NCBI GenBank assembly: GCA_043816305.1
Contig: JBDRHZ010000020.1
Coordinates: 1-6,230 of the forward strand
From: JAHIVN01 sp018816645
GTDB taxonomy: Bacteria; Patescibacteriota; Dojkabacteria; JAHIVN01
Length of the DNA: 6,230 bases
Direction: 5' to 3'
The position numbers and the translations under genes are program-made. Below the pieces are notes generated by a model. The model had not been told where the DNA came from. It searched no databases and saw only the letters and a program-made list of their open reading frames with translations. Positions within the stretch are counted from its first letter, which is position 1. Each line of letters starts with the position of its first letter. This document shows positions 1-6,040 of this stretch, piece by piece.

Positions 1-121
1 GAACAAGTTTAATGGGATTAGAAAAGTATTCTTTCAAAGGCATTTATTAGAAAGCGAATGGAGATTCAATCATCGAAAAACAGTAATGCACGACATTGAA
101 AAATTGTTACGTAATTTTTAG
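1..121 (+). CDS. IS1595-family transposase, C-terminal end (partial)
   Basis: Reading from base 2, 39 codons are open to a TAG at 119-121; the gene begins before the window. The peptide starts NKFNGIRKVFF and continues with HLLESEWRFNHR, then DIEKLLRNF. A K/RFNG block followed by an F-x-x-HL-x-E-x-E-x-RFNxR block is the usual C-terminal signature of IS1595-type DDE transposases (known family pattern). These enzymes cut and insert their own element by a DDE-type reaction in the cytoplasm. The catalytic core is outside the window, so I cannot say whether the copy is active. The reading frame is clean to its natural stop. The gene lies 38 bp upstream of the methyltransferase gene on the same strand. 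The family assignment rests on these two short blocks but they are distinctive. Confidence 0.8.
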   Translation, partial: NKFNGIRKVFFQRHLLESEWRFNHRKTVMHDIEKLLRNF

Positions 122-139
122 TTTAACTGGGCAAGACCC
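1..139 (+). mobile_element. Right end of an IS1595-like insertion sequence (boundary inferred)
   Basis: The transposase stops at 121. The next 18 bases give GTTTAACTGGGCAAGACCC when read from 121 to 139, which from outside inward reads GGGTCTTGCCCAG. A G-rich terminus just after the transposase stop fits the expected position of a terminal inverted repeat. The bases beyond it (140-147, TACTTTAT) are AT-rich and could be an 8-bp target duplication. The left end is outside the window, so the boundary is inference. If correct, the element ends only 20 bp before the start codon of the next gene. Confidence 0.4.
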
Positions 140-159
140 TACTTTATTACCTATTACAA

Positions 160-672
160 ATGAAGCAACTTACTAAAAAAGAAATAAAGAAAACTTTCAA
201 GAAACTAAAAAGGTCTAAGGATATGATTCTAATTTTAGAAAATATTCAGTACGCAAGAAATGTTGCTAGTATCTTCCGTACTGCCGATGCTGCTGGTGTT
301 ATGAAGATTTTTCTAACAGGCATCTCACATAAACCTCCTTTCGGAAAAGATTTAGTAAAGGCCTCCCGTCACAAAGAAAAAGTTATCCCCTGGGAATACA
401 ACACATCAACCGGAAATGTTATCCAAAAGTTGAAAAAGAACGGATACACTGTTATTGCAATTGAAATTACTGATTTTTCGATACCACACAGCCGGCTTGA
501 ACAGGAAATTAAAGGAAATAGGAAAGTAGCTTTTATCGCTGGTAGTGAAGTTTATGGTATTACTAGGAAAACTCTTGAAAAGTGTGACTTGTCAGTACAT
601 ATCCCCATGATTGGAAAGGGGAGAAGTTTAAACGTTACTACAAGTGTCGGGATCATACTCTTTTGTATTTGA
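160..672 (+). CDS. TrmH/SpoU-family RNA 2'-O-methyltransferase
   Basis: This is a SPOUT-fold enzyme expected to transfer a methyl group from S-adenosylmethionine to a ribose 2'-OH of tRNA or rRNA in the cytoplasm. All three SpoU motifs are visible. Motif 1 is NVASIFRTADAAGV at residues 34-47, with the conserved Asn34 and catalytic-type Arg40. Motif 2 is FIAGSEVYGI at 125-134, with GSE instead of the commoner GNE. Motif 3 is IPMIGKGRSLNV at 148-159. The protein is a minimal catalytic domain of 170 residues, with only a lysine-rich leader of about 22 residues and no N-terminal RNA-binding domain. It ends 12 residues after SLN, slightly short for the final knot helix, which usually carries another 8-12 residues. 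The exact target nucleoside cannot be read from sequence, so no symbol is given. The start ATG has no Shine-Dalgarno sequence; the next in-frame Met, residue 22, would remove only the basic leader. The gene faces a minus-strand gene with a 6-bp gap. Confidence 0.88.
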   Translation: MKQLTKKEIKKTFKKLKRSKDMILILENIQYARNVASIFRTADAAGVMKIFLTGISHKPPFGKDLVKASRHKEKVIPWEYNTSTGNVIQKLKKNGYTVIAIEITDFSIPHSRLEQEIKGNRKVAFIAGSEVYGITRKTLEKCDLSVHIPMIGKGRSLNVTTSVGIILFCI

Positions 673-703
673 TCTGATCTAATTGTTGATCATTTGTTCA
701 AAT
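667..703. terminator. Interrupted palindrome at the convergent gene junction, possible bidirectional terminator
   Basis: ATTTGA (667-672) pairs with TCAAAT (698-703). Inside it TGATC (675-679) pairs with GATCA (688-692), leaving an 8-base loop. The structure covers both stop codons of the convergent genes. It is AT-rich, has an asymmetric internal loop, and lacks a clean T-run, so it would be a weak intrinsic terminator at best. Confidence 0.25.
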
Positions 704-2043
704 TCCCACGCAAAATCTCTCAGAGCTTCATTTTTTAATCTTCTAAACGAGGCTATAGAACCAGCCTTGTATTCGCTGTTTCGTCTTGATAGGAATCGTG
801 GTTTTCCAGCAAGTCCTGGATTCAGTGAGTAACTGTCGAATCCCAAATCCCAAAGTATCTGACTTTCTTTTGCATCATCGAAAGCTATCATTTTGATAAT
901 CTCGAACTTTAATCTTGATTTAGAACGAATGTGACTAGAATTTTTTGCCTCCATTCTGAGAATAGAGTTTTTGATTATAACCTGAAGTGCTTCTGCTCGA
1001 GTCAGCTTTTTGTTGTATGCTCTCATCTTTACCTGCTTAGAATTTAGAAACTTACTCTGTTCCAGCTTGTATTTCTGTGAAAAGTTGTTTAGAAGAAGCA
1101 ACACTTCGCTTTTTGTGATACACAAGTTTGAGTGCTTATTTGGAAATGACTCTAATACTGCTTTATATCCCCAGTCCCAAAAAAGATGAGTCATAATAGC
1201 GAGTGTTGTAATGGTTAGGATGATATTTAGTCGATCAAGAAAATTCAAAAGCAGGACAGTACAACCAAAGTATATCATTGAAATCAAAATGAGAATCAGA
1301 AGCTTGGGAAATAAATCCCTTGAATAAAGTAACGGCTTCTCGATAAAAACATCATATCGTGTTGTTGCATAAGAAATAAACAACGATCCGACAAAAACCA
1401 TTACAGCCCCGAATATAAGAAAATGAGTCGATTTGTAGGCAAGATATCGATTAAACATGATCACTGCTCCAAAAGTAAACATACATGAGCCAATAGTCAA
1501 ATACAGATAACGATCGGAAAACTGGAGCTTTCTCTTTTTAAGGTACAGTGCCAGGAAGTTCATAGTAGATATCATAAAACCGAAAATGATGTATAGGTAA
1601 AACAAGCTGTAAGACTCGGAAGTAGAAAATCTAAACTTCGTTATCTGCAAACCACCAAAAATTGATATTGAATCATAATTTATGATCTGGTTTGTAAAGG
1701 TGATTAAATAGAAGACATATAGGCCGTATAAGTAAAAGATCTTAGACAGCTGATATGCTATTTTCGATTCTGAAAACGTAAAATATCTGTTTGAGATGTA
1801 GTAAAAAAGGCTTATAGCCATTAAACAGAAAATCCATCCTAGCTTCAAGTATATAATAAAATGATTCTCTGATACTGAAAGGCCAGCATTTAAGAGAAAG
1901 AATAGAGAAAACCCCGTGGAAATAAAGATGAGACCGGCAAATAGAGATTTCCGTCTCCGAAGGTTTCGTGAAAGTGTATAAAAGCCACTGACCAAAAAAA
2001 ATGTTTGGGCAATGGTGAACAGGATATGTATCAGCTTAGCCAT
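679..2043 (-). CDS. Polytopic membrane protein, 7TM histidine-kinase-like sensor region without a kinase domain
   Basis: The 454-residue protein has about nine hydrophobic helices: roughly 5-23, 34-52, 62-84, 101-119, 145-168, 179-197, 208-226, 246-266 and 272-288. Basic clusters (LRRRK at 28-32, KKRK at 169-172) favour a cytoplasmic face between helices. The first seven helices followed by SYATTRYDVF (224-233) resemble the N-terminal 7TM domain of sensor kinases, where the last helix runs into a YA-x-x-RY-x-x-F/L-type linker. No H-box, N-box or G-box follows. The tail (about 300-454) is soluble, charged and helical. It contains ILWDLGFDSYSL (396-407) and ends with a basic segment around SFRRLKNEALRDFAWEFEQ (432-450) that could be a small DNA- or protein-binding module; I cannot assign it. 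The likely role is membrane sensing with a non-kinase output, which is inference. The start ATG lies 6 bases after a perfect extended -10 box, arguing for a leaderless transcript and this start. Confidence 0.7.
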   Translation of the reverse strand: MAKLIHILFTIAQTFFLVSGFYTLSRNLRRRKSLFAGLIFISTGFSLFFLLNAGLSVSENHFIIYLKLGWIFCLMAISLFYYISNRYFTFSESKIAYQLSKIFYLYGLYVFYLITFTNQIINYDSISIFGGLQITKFRFSTSESYSLFYLYIIFGFMISTMNFLALYLKKRKLQFSDRYLYLTIGSCMFTFGAVIMFNRYLAYKSTHFLIFGAVMVFVGSLFISYATTRYDVFIEKPLLYSRDLFPKLLILILISMIYFGCTVLLLNFLDRLNIILTITTLAIMTHLFWDWGYKAVLESFPNKHSNLCITKSEVLLLLNNFSQKYKLEQSKFLNSKQVKMRAYNKKLTRAEALQVIIKNSILRMEAKNSSHIRSKSRLKFEIIKMIAFDDAKESQILWDLGFDSYSLNPGLAGKPRFLSRRNSEYKAGSIASFRRLKNEALRDFAWEFEQMINN

Positions 2044-2049
2044 ATATGA

Positions 2050-2058
2050 ATTATAACA
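2050..2058 (-). promoter_or_regulatory. Extended -10 promoter of the membrane protein gene
   Basis: On the minus strand the bases read TGTTATAAT, a full match to the extended -10 consensus TGnTATAAT. Six bases separate it from the ATG at 2043, so transcription should start at or next to the start codon. No convincing -35 box lies 17 bases further upstream, as is usual for extended -10 promoters. Confidence 0.65.
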
Positions 2059-2226
2059 TCACTACACTGTATTTGAGAAGATTAATGTAAAAGTTGAGGT
2101 AGAAATTACGAATGAAATATTTACTAAGTTGCCTGTACCTAGGTTGAAGAATTATTGGTTCCAAGGTGAACAACTCCGGGGGGAATTTTATGTGAGTTTG
2201 AAAACTATAAAATTGATTTTAAAATT

Positions 2227-2235
2227 TGATACAAT
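2227..2235 (+). promoter_or_regulatory. Extended -10 promoter upstream of the 192-residue protein gene
   Basis: The bases read TGATACAAT, one mismatch from TGnTATAAT. A start about 7 bases downstream would leave a leader of roughly 30 bases before the GTG at 2272. The surrounding DNA is very AT-rich, so chance matches are more likely here than in the other promoters. Confidence 0.4.
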
Positions 2236-2271
2236 ATTCCAAAATTAATAAACTTATAAAGAAAATAATTA

Positions 2272-2850
2272 GTGGAAACAGAAAGACCAAATAATGGAAT
2301 ATTACTGACACAAGCGCAATTAGCAAGCATTCGAGCTCAATATAACTCATCAGACAAGCTCCAACATAGGGTTACAATGACTAGTATCAAATGTATTTTA
2401 GAAGAGCATGATGAAGGGAAAAGATATGATTCCCCTGTAGTTGTCGACTTTTTAAGGTATGTTCATTGTCATATTGTTGCTCCAGAAGACGGTGTAAGGC
2501 TAAAATTTCCCGAAGATCTTTATGCAAAAGCACTAGAGAAAGCCGAAAGAGGGCTAACACTAGAGGTGTCTAGACGTCAAATAGGATATCTTGCTGGTCT
2601 ATATGATAATTCAAAACCTGAAGATCGTCCTTTTCACAAAATAGCACTTTCAGGAATAATAGCTAATTTGAGAGGAGATTGTCCACTTTGCATAAGAGAC
2701 TTTTTGGCTTTTTTGAAAGAGAACATAAAGATGATAGATAGAAGACCTTCGGTTCCTCCTGATCTTCTATCTGCTGCTCTAGAAGCGGCAACGTCTGATA
2801 ATGTTACCCGTATAAGTGATCACAACGCAGGTCAACTCATTGAGTCATGA
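2272..2850 (+). CDS. Unrecognised protein with two tandem copies of an ~80-residue helical unit
   Basis: I do not recognise this 192-residue protein. It has no signal peptide or membrane helix and should be cytoplasmic. Residues about 12-94 and 98-176 align as two diverged copies. Q16/Q103 and Y24/Y111 keep the same spacing. DFL is at 59-61 and 143-145. FPEDLYAKALEKA (79-91) matches VPPDLLSAALEAA (161-173). The second copy is shorter, with gaps of three and two residues in the loops. Both copies look mainly helical, with a proline-capped final helix. Cysteines at 41, 66, 137 and 140 include one CPLC pair in copy 2 only, so a shared metal site is unlikely. The start is GTG, because an in-frame TAA lies two codons upstream and the next Met (residue 36) would break the first unit. 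There is no Shine-Dalgarno sequence. The 3' end overlaps the opposing gene by 19 bp. Function unknown. Confidence 0.65.
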   Translation: METERPNNGILLTQAQLASIRAQYNSSDKLQHRVTMTSIKCILEEHDEGKRYDSPVVVDFLRYVHCHIVAPEDGVRLKFPEDLYAKALEKAERGLTLEVSRRQIGYLAGLYDNSKPEDRPFHKIALSGIIANLRGDCPLCIRDFLAFLKENIKMIDRRPSVPPDLLSAALEAATSDNVTRISDHNAGQLIES

Positions 2851-3626
2851 AGAAAGCCGTCTATAGCTTCCGACCAGCCCTCACTTTCAATCCCAAAGTA
2901 CTTTGTAACTTCGAGATATGAGAATTCCTCTGCATCAAAAACAATTCCGGACAAGCTGCAGGCCAGGGATTCTAGATGAGCCTGATGAGTCTGAGCAATA
3001 TACACAAGCCCAAAATCCTTTCCTCCAGCAACTACTCCACTGGTTACTATGTCCTGATAAGAAATCATTTCTATCTGTGGAAAAATCCCCACTTCTCCAA
3101 AGAGCGAGATTTCGTCGGGCTTCAGATTTTGATTGCGGCCATATCTAAATCTACCTGTTGCATCGAATGGTTTTCTCAAAGATTCGATCGACATGCTTTT
3201 CGTAAAGCCTAGCGTAAACGCATTCGATAAAATTGTTTTTCCAGCGCGGGGAACAAGAAGCACTTTGTTTGATCCTTTAGCTTTTATGACTAATTGAAAT
3301 ACAACCTTTGAGATATTTCTGTCTTTATCAAGAAGTAATTTCTTGGATCCAACAAGGCCAGATTCCCAGATCATTTCAGAAAGTCCAGAAAAATTCTTGT
3401 AAAAGCCATACTTTAAAAAGCCAATCTTACCTGATTTCTTTCGTCTATCACAACCTTGCCACTTCGAAGTTTGAGCAGATCTGATGATCGAACTGACTAC
3501 GCGGGCAGGCACGCCTACAGCTAGATCTTTCCCTTGGTTGATACTAGATTGTGTATCTGGAAGAGCTAGCATTCTTCGAACAGTACATATTTTCTGTGAA
3601 TTCATCATTAAATCGATAGTATTCAT
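2832..3626 (-). CDS. NUDIX-like protein with a degenerate catalytic box (tentative)
   Basis: The 264-residue protein is soluble. Its C-terminal part resembles MutT/NUDIX-type predicted phosphoesterases. FQLVIKAKGSNKVLLVPRAG (110-129) looks like the first beta hairpin, where a repaired or hydrolysed nucleotide would normally sit. TLGFTKSM (138-145) corresponds to the glycine-rich strand. ISLFGEVGI (173-181) sits where REUxEExGU is expected. GLVYIAQT (206-213) matches the following core strand, and the end ESEGWSEAIDGFL (247-259) recalls the E-x-W-S C-terminus of that group. Of the box, only Leu175, Glu178 and Gly180-Ile181 fit; the Arg and two of the three acidic residues are missing, so pyrophosphohydrolase activity is doubtful. 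Residues 1-100 are unassigned. The ATG at 3626 follows an extended -10 box by 8 bases, supporting this start over Met7 or Met8. It is transcribed divergently from recO. The family call is from pattern memory and is uncertain; the ORF itself is well supported. Confidence 0.55.
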   Translation of the reverse strand: MNTIDLMMNSQKICTVRRMLALPDTQSSINQGKDLAVGVPARVVSSIIRSAQTSKWQGCDRRKKSGKIGFLKYGFYKNFSGLSEMIWESGLVGSKKLLLDKDRNISKVVFQLVIKAKGSNKVLLVPRAGKTILSNAFTLGFTKSMSIESLRKPFDATGRFRYGRNQNLKPDEISLFGEVGIFPQIEMISYQDIVTSGVVAGGKDFGLVYIAQTHQAHLESLACSLSGIVFDAEEFSYLEVTKYFGIESEGWSEAIDGFLHDSMS

Positions 3627-3634
3627 TTGAAAGC

Positions 3635-3643
3635 ACTATATCA
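3635..3643 (-). promoter_or_regulatory. Extended -10 promoter of the NUDIX-like gene
   Basis: The minus strand reads TGATATAGT, one base from TGnTATAAT, ending 8 bases before the ATG at 3626. As with the membrane protein gene, this places the transcript start at or almost at the start codon. No -35 box is apparent. Confidence 0.55.
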
Positions 3644-3741
3644 AATAGACTTTGAATGGTATCTCCATCTATACACAAAGCAATATAGCCCTATAACCAT
3701 TTATCTACACAACTTCTTCTATTCTTCTTTACAACTCTCAT

Positions 3742-3747
3742 TATACC
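3742..3747 (+). promoter_or_regulatory. Possible -10 box of recO
   Basis: TATACC lies 15 bases before the recO ATG and would give a leader of about 9 bases without a Shine-Dalgarno sequence. It lacks the upstream TG and a clear -35 box, so this is a weak call. The 136-bp gap 3627-3762 must hold promoters for both divergent genes. Confidence 0.25.
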
Positions 3748-3762
3748 GTTTAAACTCTAAAC

Positions 3763-4497
3763 ATGAAAACCTATAAAGATACGGGTATAGTTTTCAAACA
3801 AGTAAATATTGGCGAGGCAGATAAAATTCTATCTATTTTGACAAAGTACCACGGCAGAGTAGATGCTGTGGCAAAAGGAGTGCGTAAGATCACAAGCAGA
3901 AAGGGAGGAAGTGTCGACCTGGCAACGCTTTCTCAATTTGCTTTCGCAAAAGGAAAAAACTTAGATATAGTTACCGAAGTCGAACTGGTGAACGATTACA
4001 AAACTCTCAAGACTAATTTAAACTCTACCTTTAAAATATTTATAATTTGCGAAATAATAGACAACTTCATCAAAGATGGAGAGAAACAAAAGGATATATA
4101 TGATTTAGTCATAAGGCTTTTTGATCTCATAAGTATTAATCATTCTCTTCTTACACTATGTTCGTTTGAATTAAAGCTTATGCTCCTCTCCGGCTTCGAT
4201 CCAAATCTTTCAACATGCCTTAAATGCAGCAAACTGCTTGAGGAAACTGACAGAAAGTATGCATCTAAATCAGACCTTGGGTTCCTGTGTCCGCGTGATG
4301 GGTTAAATCATACTCCTATAAACAATAAACTCATTAAAAGCCTAAGATATCTCAGAGAAAGTGACATTGAAGATTCAGTAAAGCTTTTGCTAGATGAGAA
4401 AGCGTTTTCACAGCTTCATAAAATGATACTGGGATGGCTGGAAATAGTGATTGGAAAAGAACTGAAGTCAAAAAAGTACATACTTAACAGTAAATGA
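3763..4497 (+). CDS. recO: DNA repair protein RecO
   Basis: RecO works in the RecFOR pathway: with RecR it helps load RecA on single-stranded DNA coated by SSB, and it anneals complementary strands. The 244-residue length is typical. Residues 1-80 match the N-terminal OB-fold, with the signature KDTGIVFKQVNIGEADKIL (4-22), then LTKYHGRVDAVAKGVRK (26-42) and a basic SRKGGS patch (45-50). The rest is the helical RecO_C domain. It carries the zinc-site region CLKC (152-155) and C176, where the fourth ligand position is Asp179 (CPRD) rather than Cys. That could be a CCCD site or a lost metal. SGFDPNLSTC (143-152) is the family's usual lead-in to the knuckle. The ATG opens directly at the conserved N-terminus. 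The gene stands alone on its strand after a divergent promoter region; a 127-bp gap separates it from the next gene. Confidence 0.92.
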   Translation: MKTYKDTGIVFKQVNIGEADKILSILTKYHGRVDAVAKGVRKITSRKGGSVDLATLSQFAFAKGKNLDIVTEVELVNDYKTLKTNLNSTFKIFIICEIIDNFIKDGEKQKDIYDLVIRLFDLISINHSLLTLCSFELKLMLLSGFDPNLSTCLKCSKLLEETDRKYASKSDLGFLCPRDGLNHTPINNKLIKSLRYLRESDIEDSVKLLLDEKAFSQLHKMILGWLEIVIGKELKSKKYILNSK

Positions 4498-4545
4498 GAA
4501 GTGCTGTCTATCAAATCGTATATAATTAGTTATTTTGATCGATTT

Positions 4546-4554
4546 TGGTACAAT
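4546..4554 (+). promoter_or_regulatory. Extended -10 promoter upstream of the tandem HAD gene
   Basis: TGGTACAAT is one base from TGnTATAAT. It would start transcription near 4560 and give a leader of about 65 bases. The wider motif TTTTGGTACAATGAG recurs in near-identical form just before the start codon (4609-4624). Confidence 0.4.
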
Positions 4555-4624
4555 GAGTTGTCTGCTTGTTTGAGCCGAATAGAATTATAGCAGTTCTATA
4601 CACATTACTTTTTGGTTACAATAG

Positions 4625-5983
4625 ATGAATAAATTCAAAGGCATTCTTCTAGACTTAGACCAAACGCTCTGTAACTCAGAAGATTACGCTCTTGGCAGCT
4701 ATGGCAAAGGAGAGGAGAACTCTTCGGAGAAAAAAGTGTATGAATTTCTAAAAGATGATTTGAAAGTCATAAGCTGGCAGCGATTCAAGGATGTCTATTT
4801 CCGTTCACGTGCAGAAATAAAGCTGATACTAAAAGGTCGTGGTGCTTCACATAGCAGGTACCTCTATATCCAAAGAACTCTTGAGAATTTGAACTGCCGG
4901 TTTCGGCCTGATCTAATATGGAAAGCGACAAATGCTTATTGGAAACATACAATTGATAATATGAATTTATATCCAAATGTATTGGAGGCTCTCAAGGTAA
5001 TCAAGCAGAATCATTTGAAAACGGCCGTTATAACAGACCTTACAGCAGACATTCAGATAAGGAAACTAAAAAAGTTGCAAATCGAAAAATATATAGATTA
5101 TCTCATCACTTCAGAGGAAGCTGACGCTGATAAGCCAGCAGTGAATCAAGCAAAGCTGGCACTAAAAAAGATGAAACTTGGCAAGGAAGAGGTTATAATT
5201 GTTGGAAATAATCCGAAAACAGATGTCGCTCTTGGAAAGAAAGCTACTATAAAAACTGTGCTATTTGATTATGATCTTCTATATCTATCATCTGAACATA
5301 ATGCAGATTTCTACATTAAAGACTTCAGTCAGCTACCTGAAATATTAGCCATTTCTGTTCCTAAATACTCGCACGCAAAGCTCATTGTTTTTGATCTCAT
5401 AGGTACTTTAACAAACGAACCGCACCTTGTCAGGAATCTACTCACCAAACTTATTCCAATCGAGTATAAAGAATTAAAGAAAGAATATGAACTGTATAAG
5501 GTTGACGAGATCTCAAGAGATGAATTCTGGAAACGATTGGATGTAAAAGATTCCGTGAGTGTTGAGAAAACACTAATGTCAAAAGTTATCTTGAGAAAAA
5601 AGGTTCCAGTGCTTTTGGCGAGATTGAAGTCCCAAGGCCTTAAATTATCTATTCTTTCAAATATTCCCAAAGAATGGGGTAGAGAATTAATCGAGAAATT
5701 CCAACTTAAGCAGTATTTTGATGCAGTCATATTTAGCGGAGCGCACAAGACTAAAAAACCGGATCCGGGACTCTACAAGATATTATTACAGAAATTTCCA
5801 CGCGTAGATCCGGAGAAAGTGTTTTATATTGATGACAATCTAAAGGATCTTTCAGCTGCGAAGAATTTTCTGATGAAAACAATTTGGATGAAACTTGAGG
5901 AGCAGGATGCCGACTTTATACCGGATTATGTCATTTCAAATCCTACAGAGCTGAGCAACTTGATAGAGACTGCTAGTGTCTAG
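4625..5983 (+). CDS. Tandem HAD-superfamily hydrolase, two HAD domains fused
   Basis: The 452-residue soluble protein is about twice the usual HAD length and shows two complete sets of HAD motifs. Domain 1 (about 5-240) has DLDQT with nucleophile Asp10 and acid/base Asp12. It also has ITD at 136-138 (motif II), Lys170 (motif III) and GNNPKTD at 194-200 (motif IV, first acid replaced by Asn). Its helical cap spans roughly 16-115. Domain 2 (about 251-450) has FDLIGT at 256-261, where Asp257 is kept but the acid/base Asp is Ile259. Ser345 (motif II), Lys378 (motif III) and IDDNLKD at 402-408 (motif IV) are conserved. Such enzymes usually act on small phosphorylated metabolites in the cytoplasm. 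Domain 1 looks like the catalytic phosphatase; domain 2 may be regulatory, structural, or catalyse something other than phosphate transfer. The substrate cannot be predicted. The ATG is fixed by the nearby first beta strand, yet no Shine-Dalgarno sequence precedes it. Confidence 0.85.
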   Translation: MNKFKGILLDLDQTLCNSEDYALGSYGKGEENSSEKKVYEFLKDDLKVISWQRFKDVYFRSRAEIKLILKGRGASHSRYLYIQRTLENLNCRFRPDLIWKATNAYWKHTIDNMNLYPNVLEALKVIKQNHLKTAVITDLTADIQIRKLKKLQIEKYIDYLITSEEADADKPAVNQAKLALKKMKLGKEEVIIVGNNPKTDVALGKKATIKTVLFDYDLLYLSSEHNADFYIKDFSQLPEILAISVPKYSHAKLIVFDLIGTLTNEPHLVRNLLTKLIPIEYKELKKEYELYKVDEISRDEFWKRLDVKDSVSVEKTLMSKVILRKKVPVLLARLKSQGLKLSILSNIPKEWGRELIEKFQLKQYFDAVIFSGAHKTKKPDPGLYKILLQKFPRVDPEKVFYIDDNLKDLSAAKNFLMKTIWMKLEEQDADFIPDYVISNPTELSNLIETASV

Positions 5984-6040
5984 AGAAAACTAAATTCGAA
6001 TTAAACTTTTGATTGTAGAGTGTCAGAGCAAGTAAGCCAT

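Noticed and set aside
2057..2248. A 63-codon open frame on the + strand in the gap before the 192-residue gene, with a G-run and a GTG at 2192.
   Set aside because: It has no ATG, the only late GTG would give 18 residues, the G-run is not a true Shine-Dalgarno sequence, and the peptide is not recognisable. A gene remnant remains possible but unsupported.
2918..3212. Two overlapping + strand open frames of about 76-78 codons.
   Set aside because: They lie antisense within the NUDIX-like gene and show no family features; they are shadow frames.
4498..4554. Possible terminator after recO (AAATCG near 4513 and CGATTT near 4540).
   Set aside because: The stem is short and AT-rich with a loop of about 20 bases and no T-run; it also merges into the next promoter.
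4785..4976. Minus-strand open frame of 63 codons.
   Set aside because: It is antisense to HAD domain 1, which has clear catalytic motifs on the + strand.
5329..5748. Minus-strand open frame of 139 codons.
   Set aside because: It is antisense to HAD domain 2; serine- and leucine-rich composition is typical of reverse-frame shadows.
5984..6008. Palindrome AATTCGAATT after the HAD gene.
   Set aside because: A 10-base AT-rich palindrome without loop or T-run is too weak for a terminator and has no other support as an operator.
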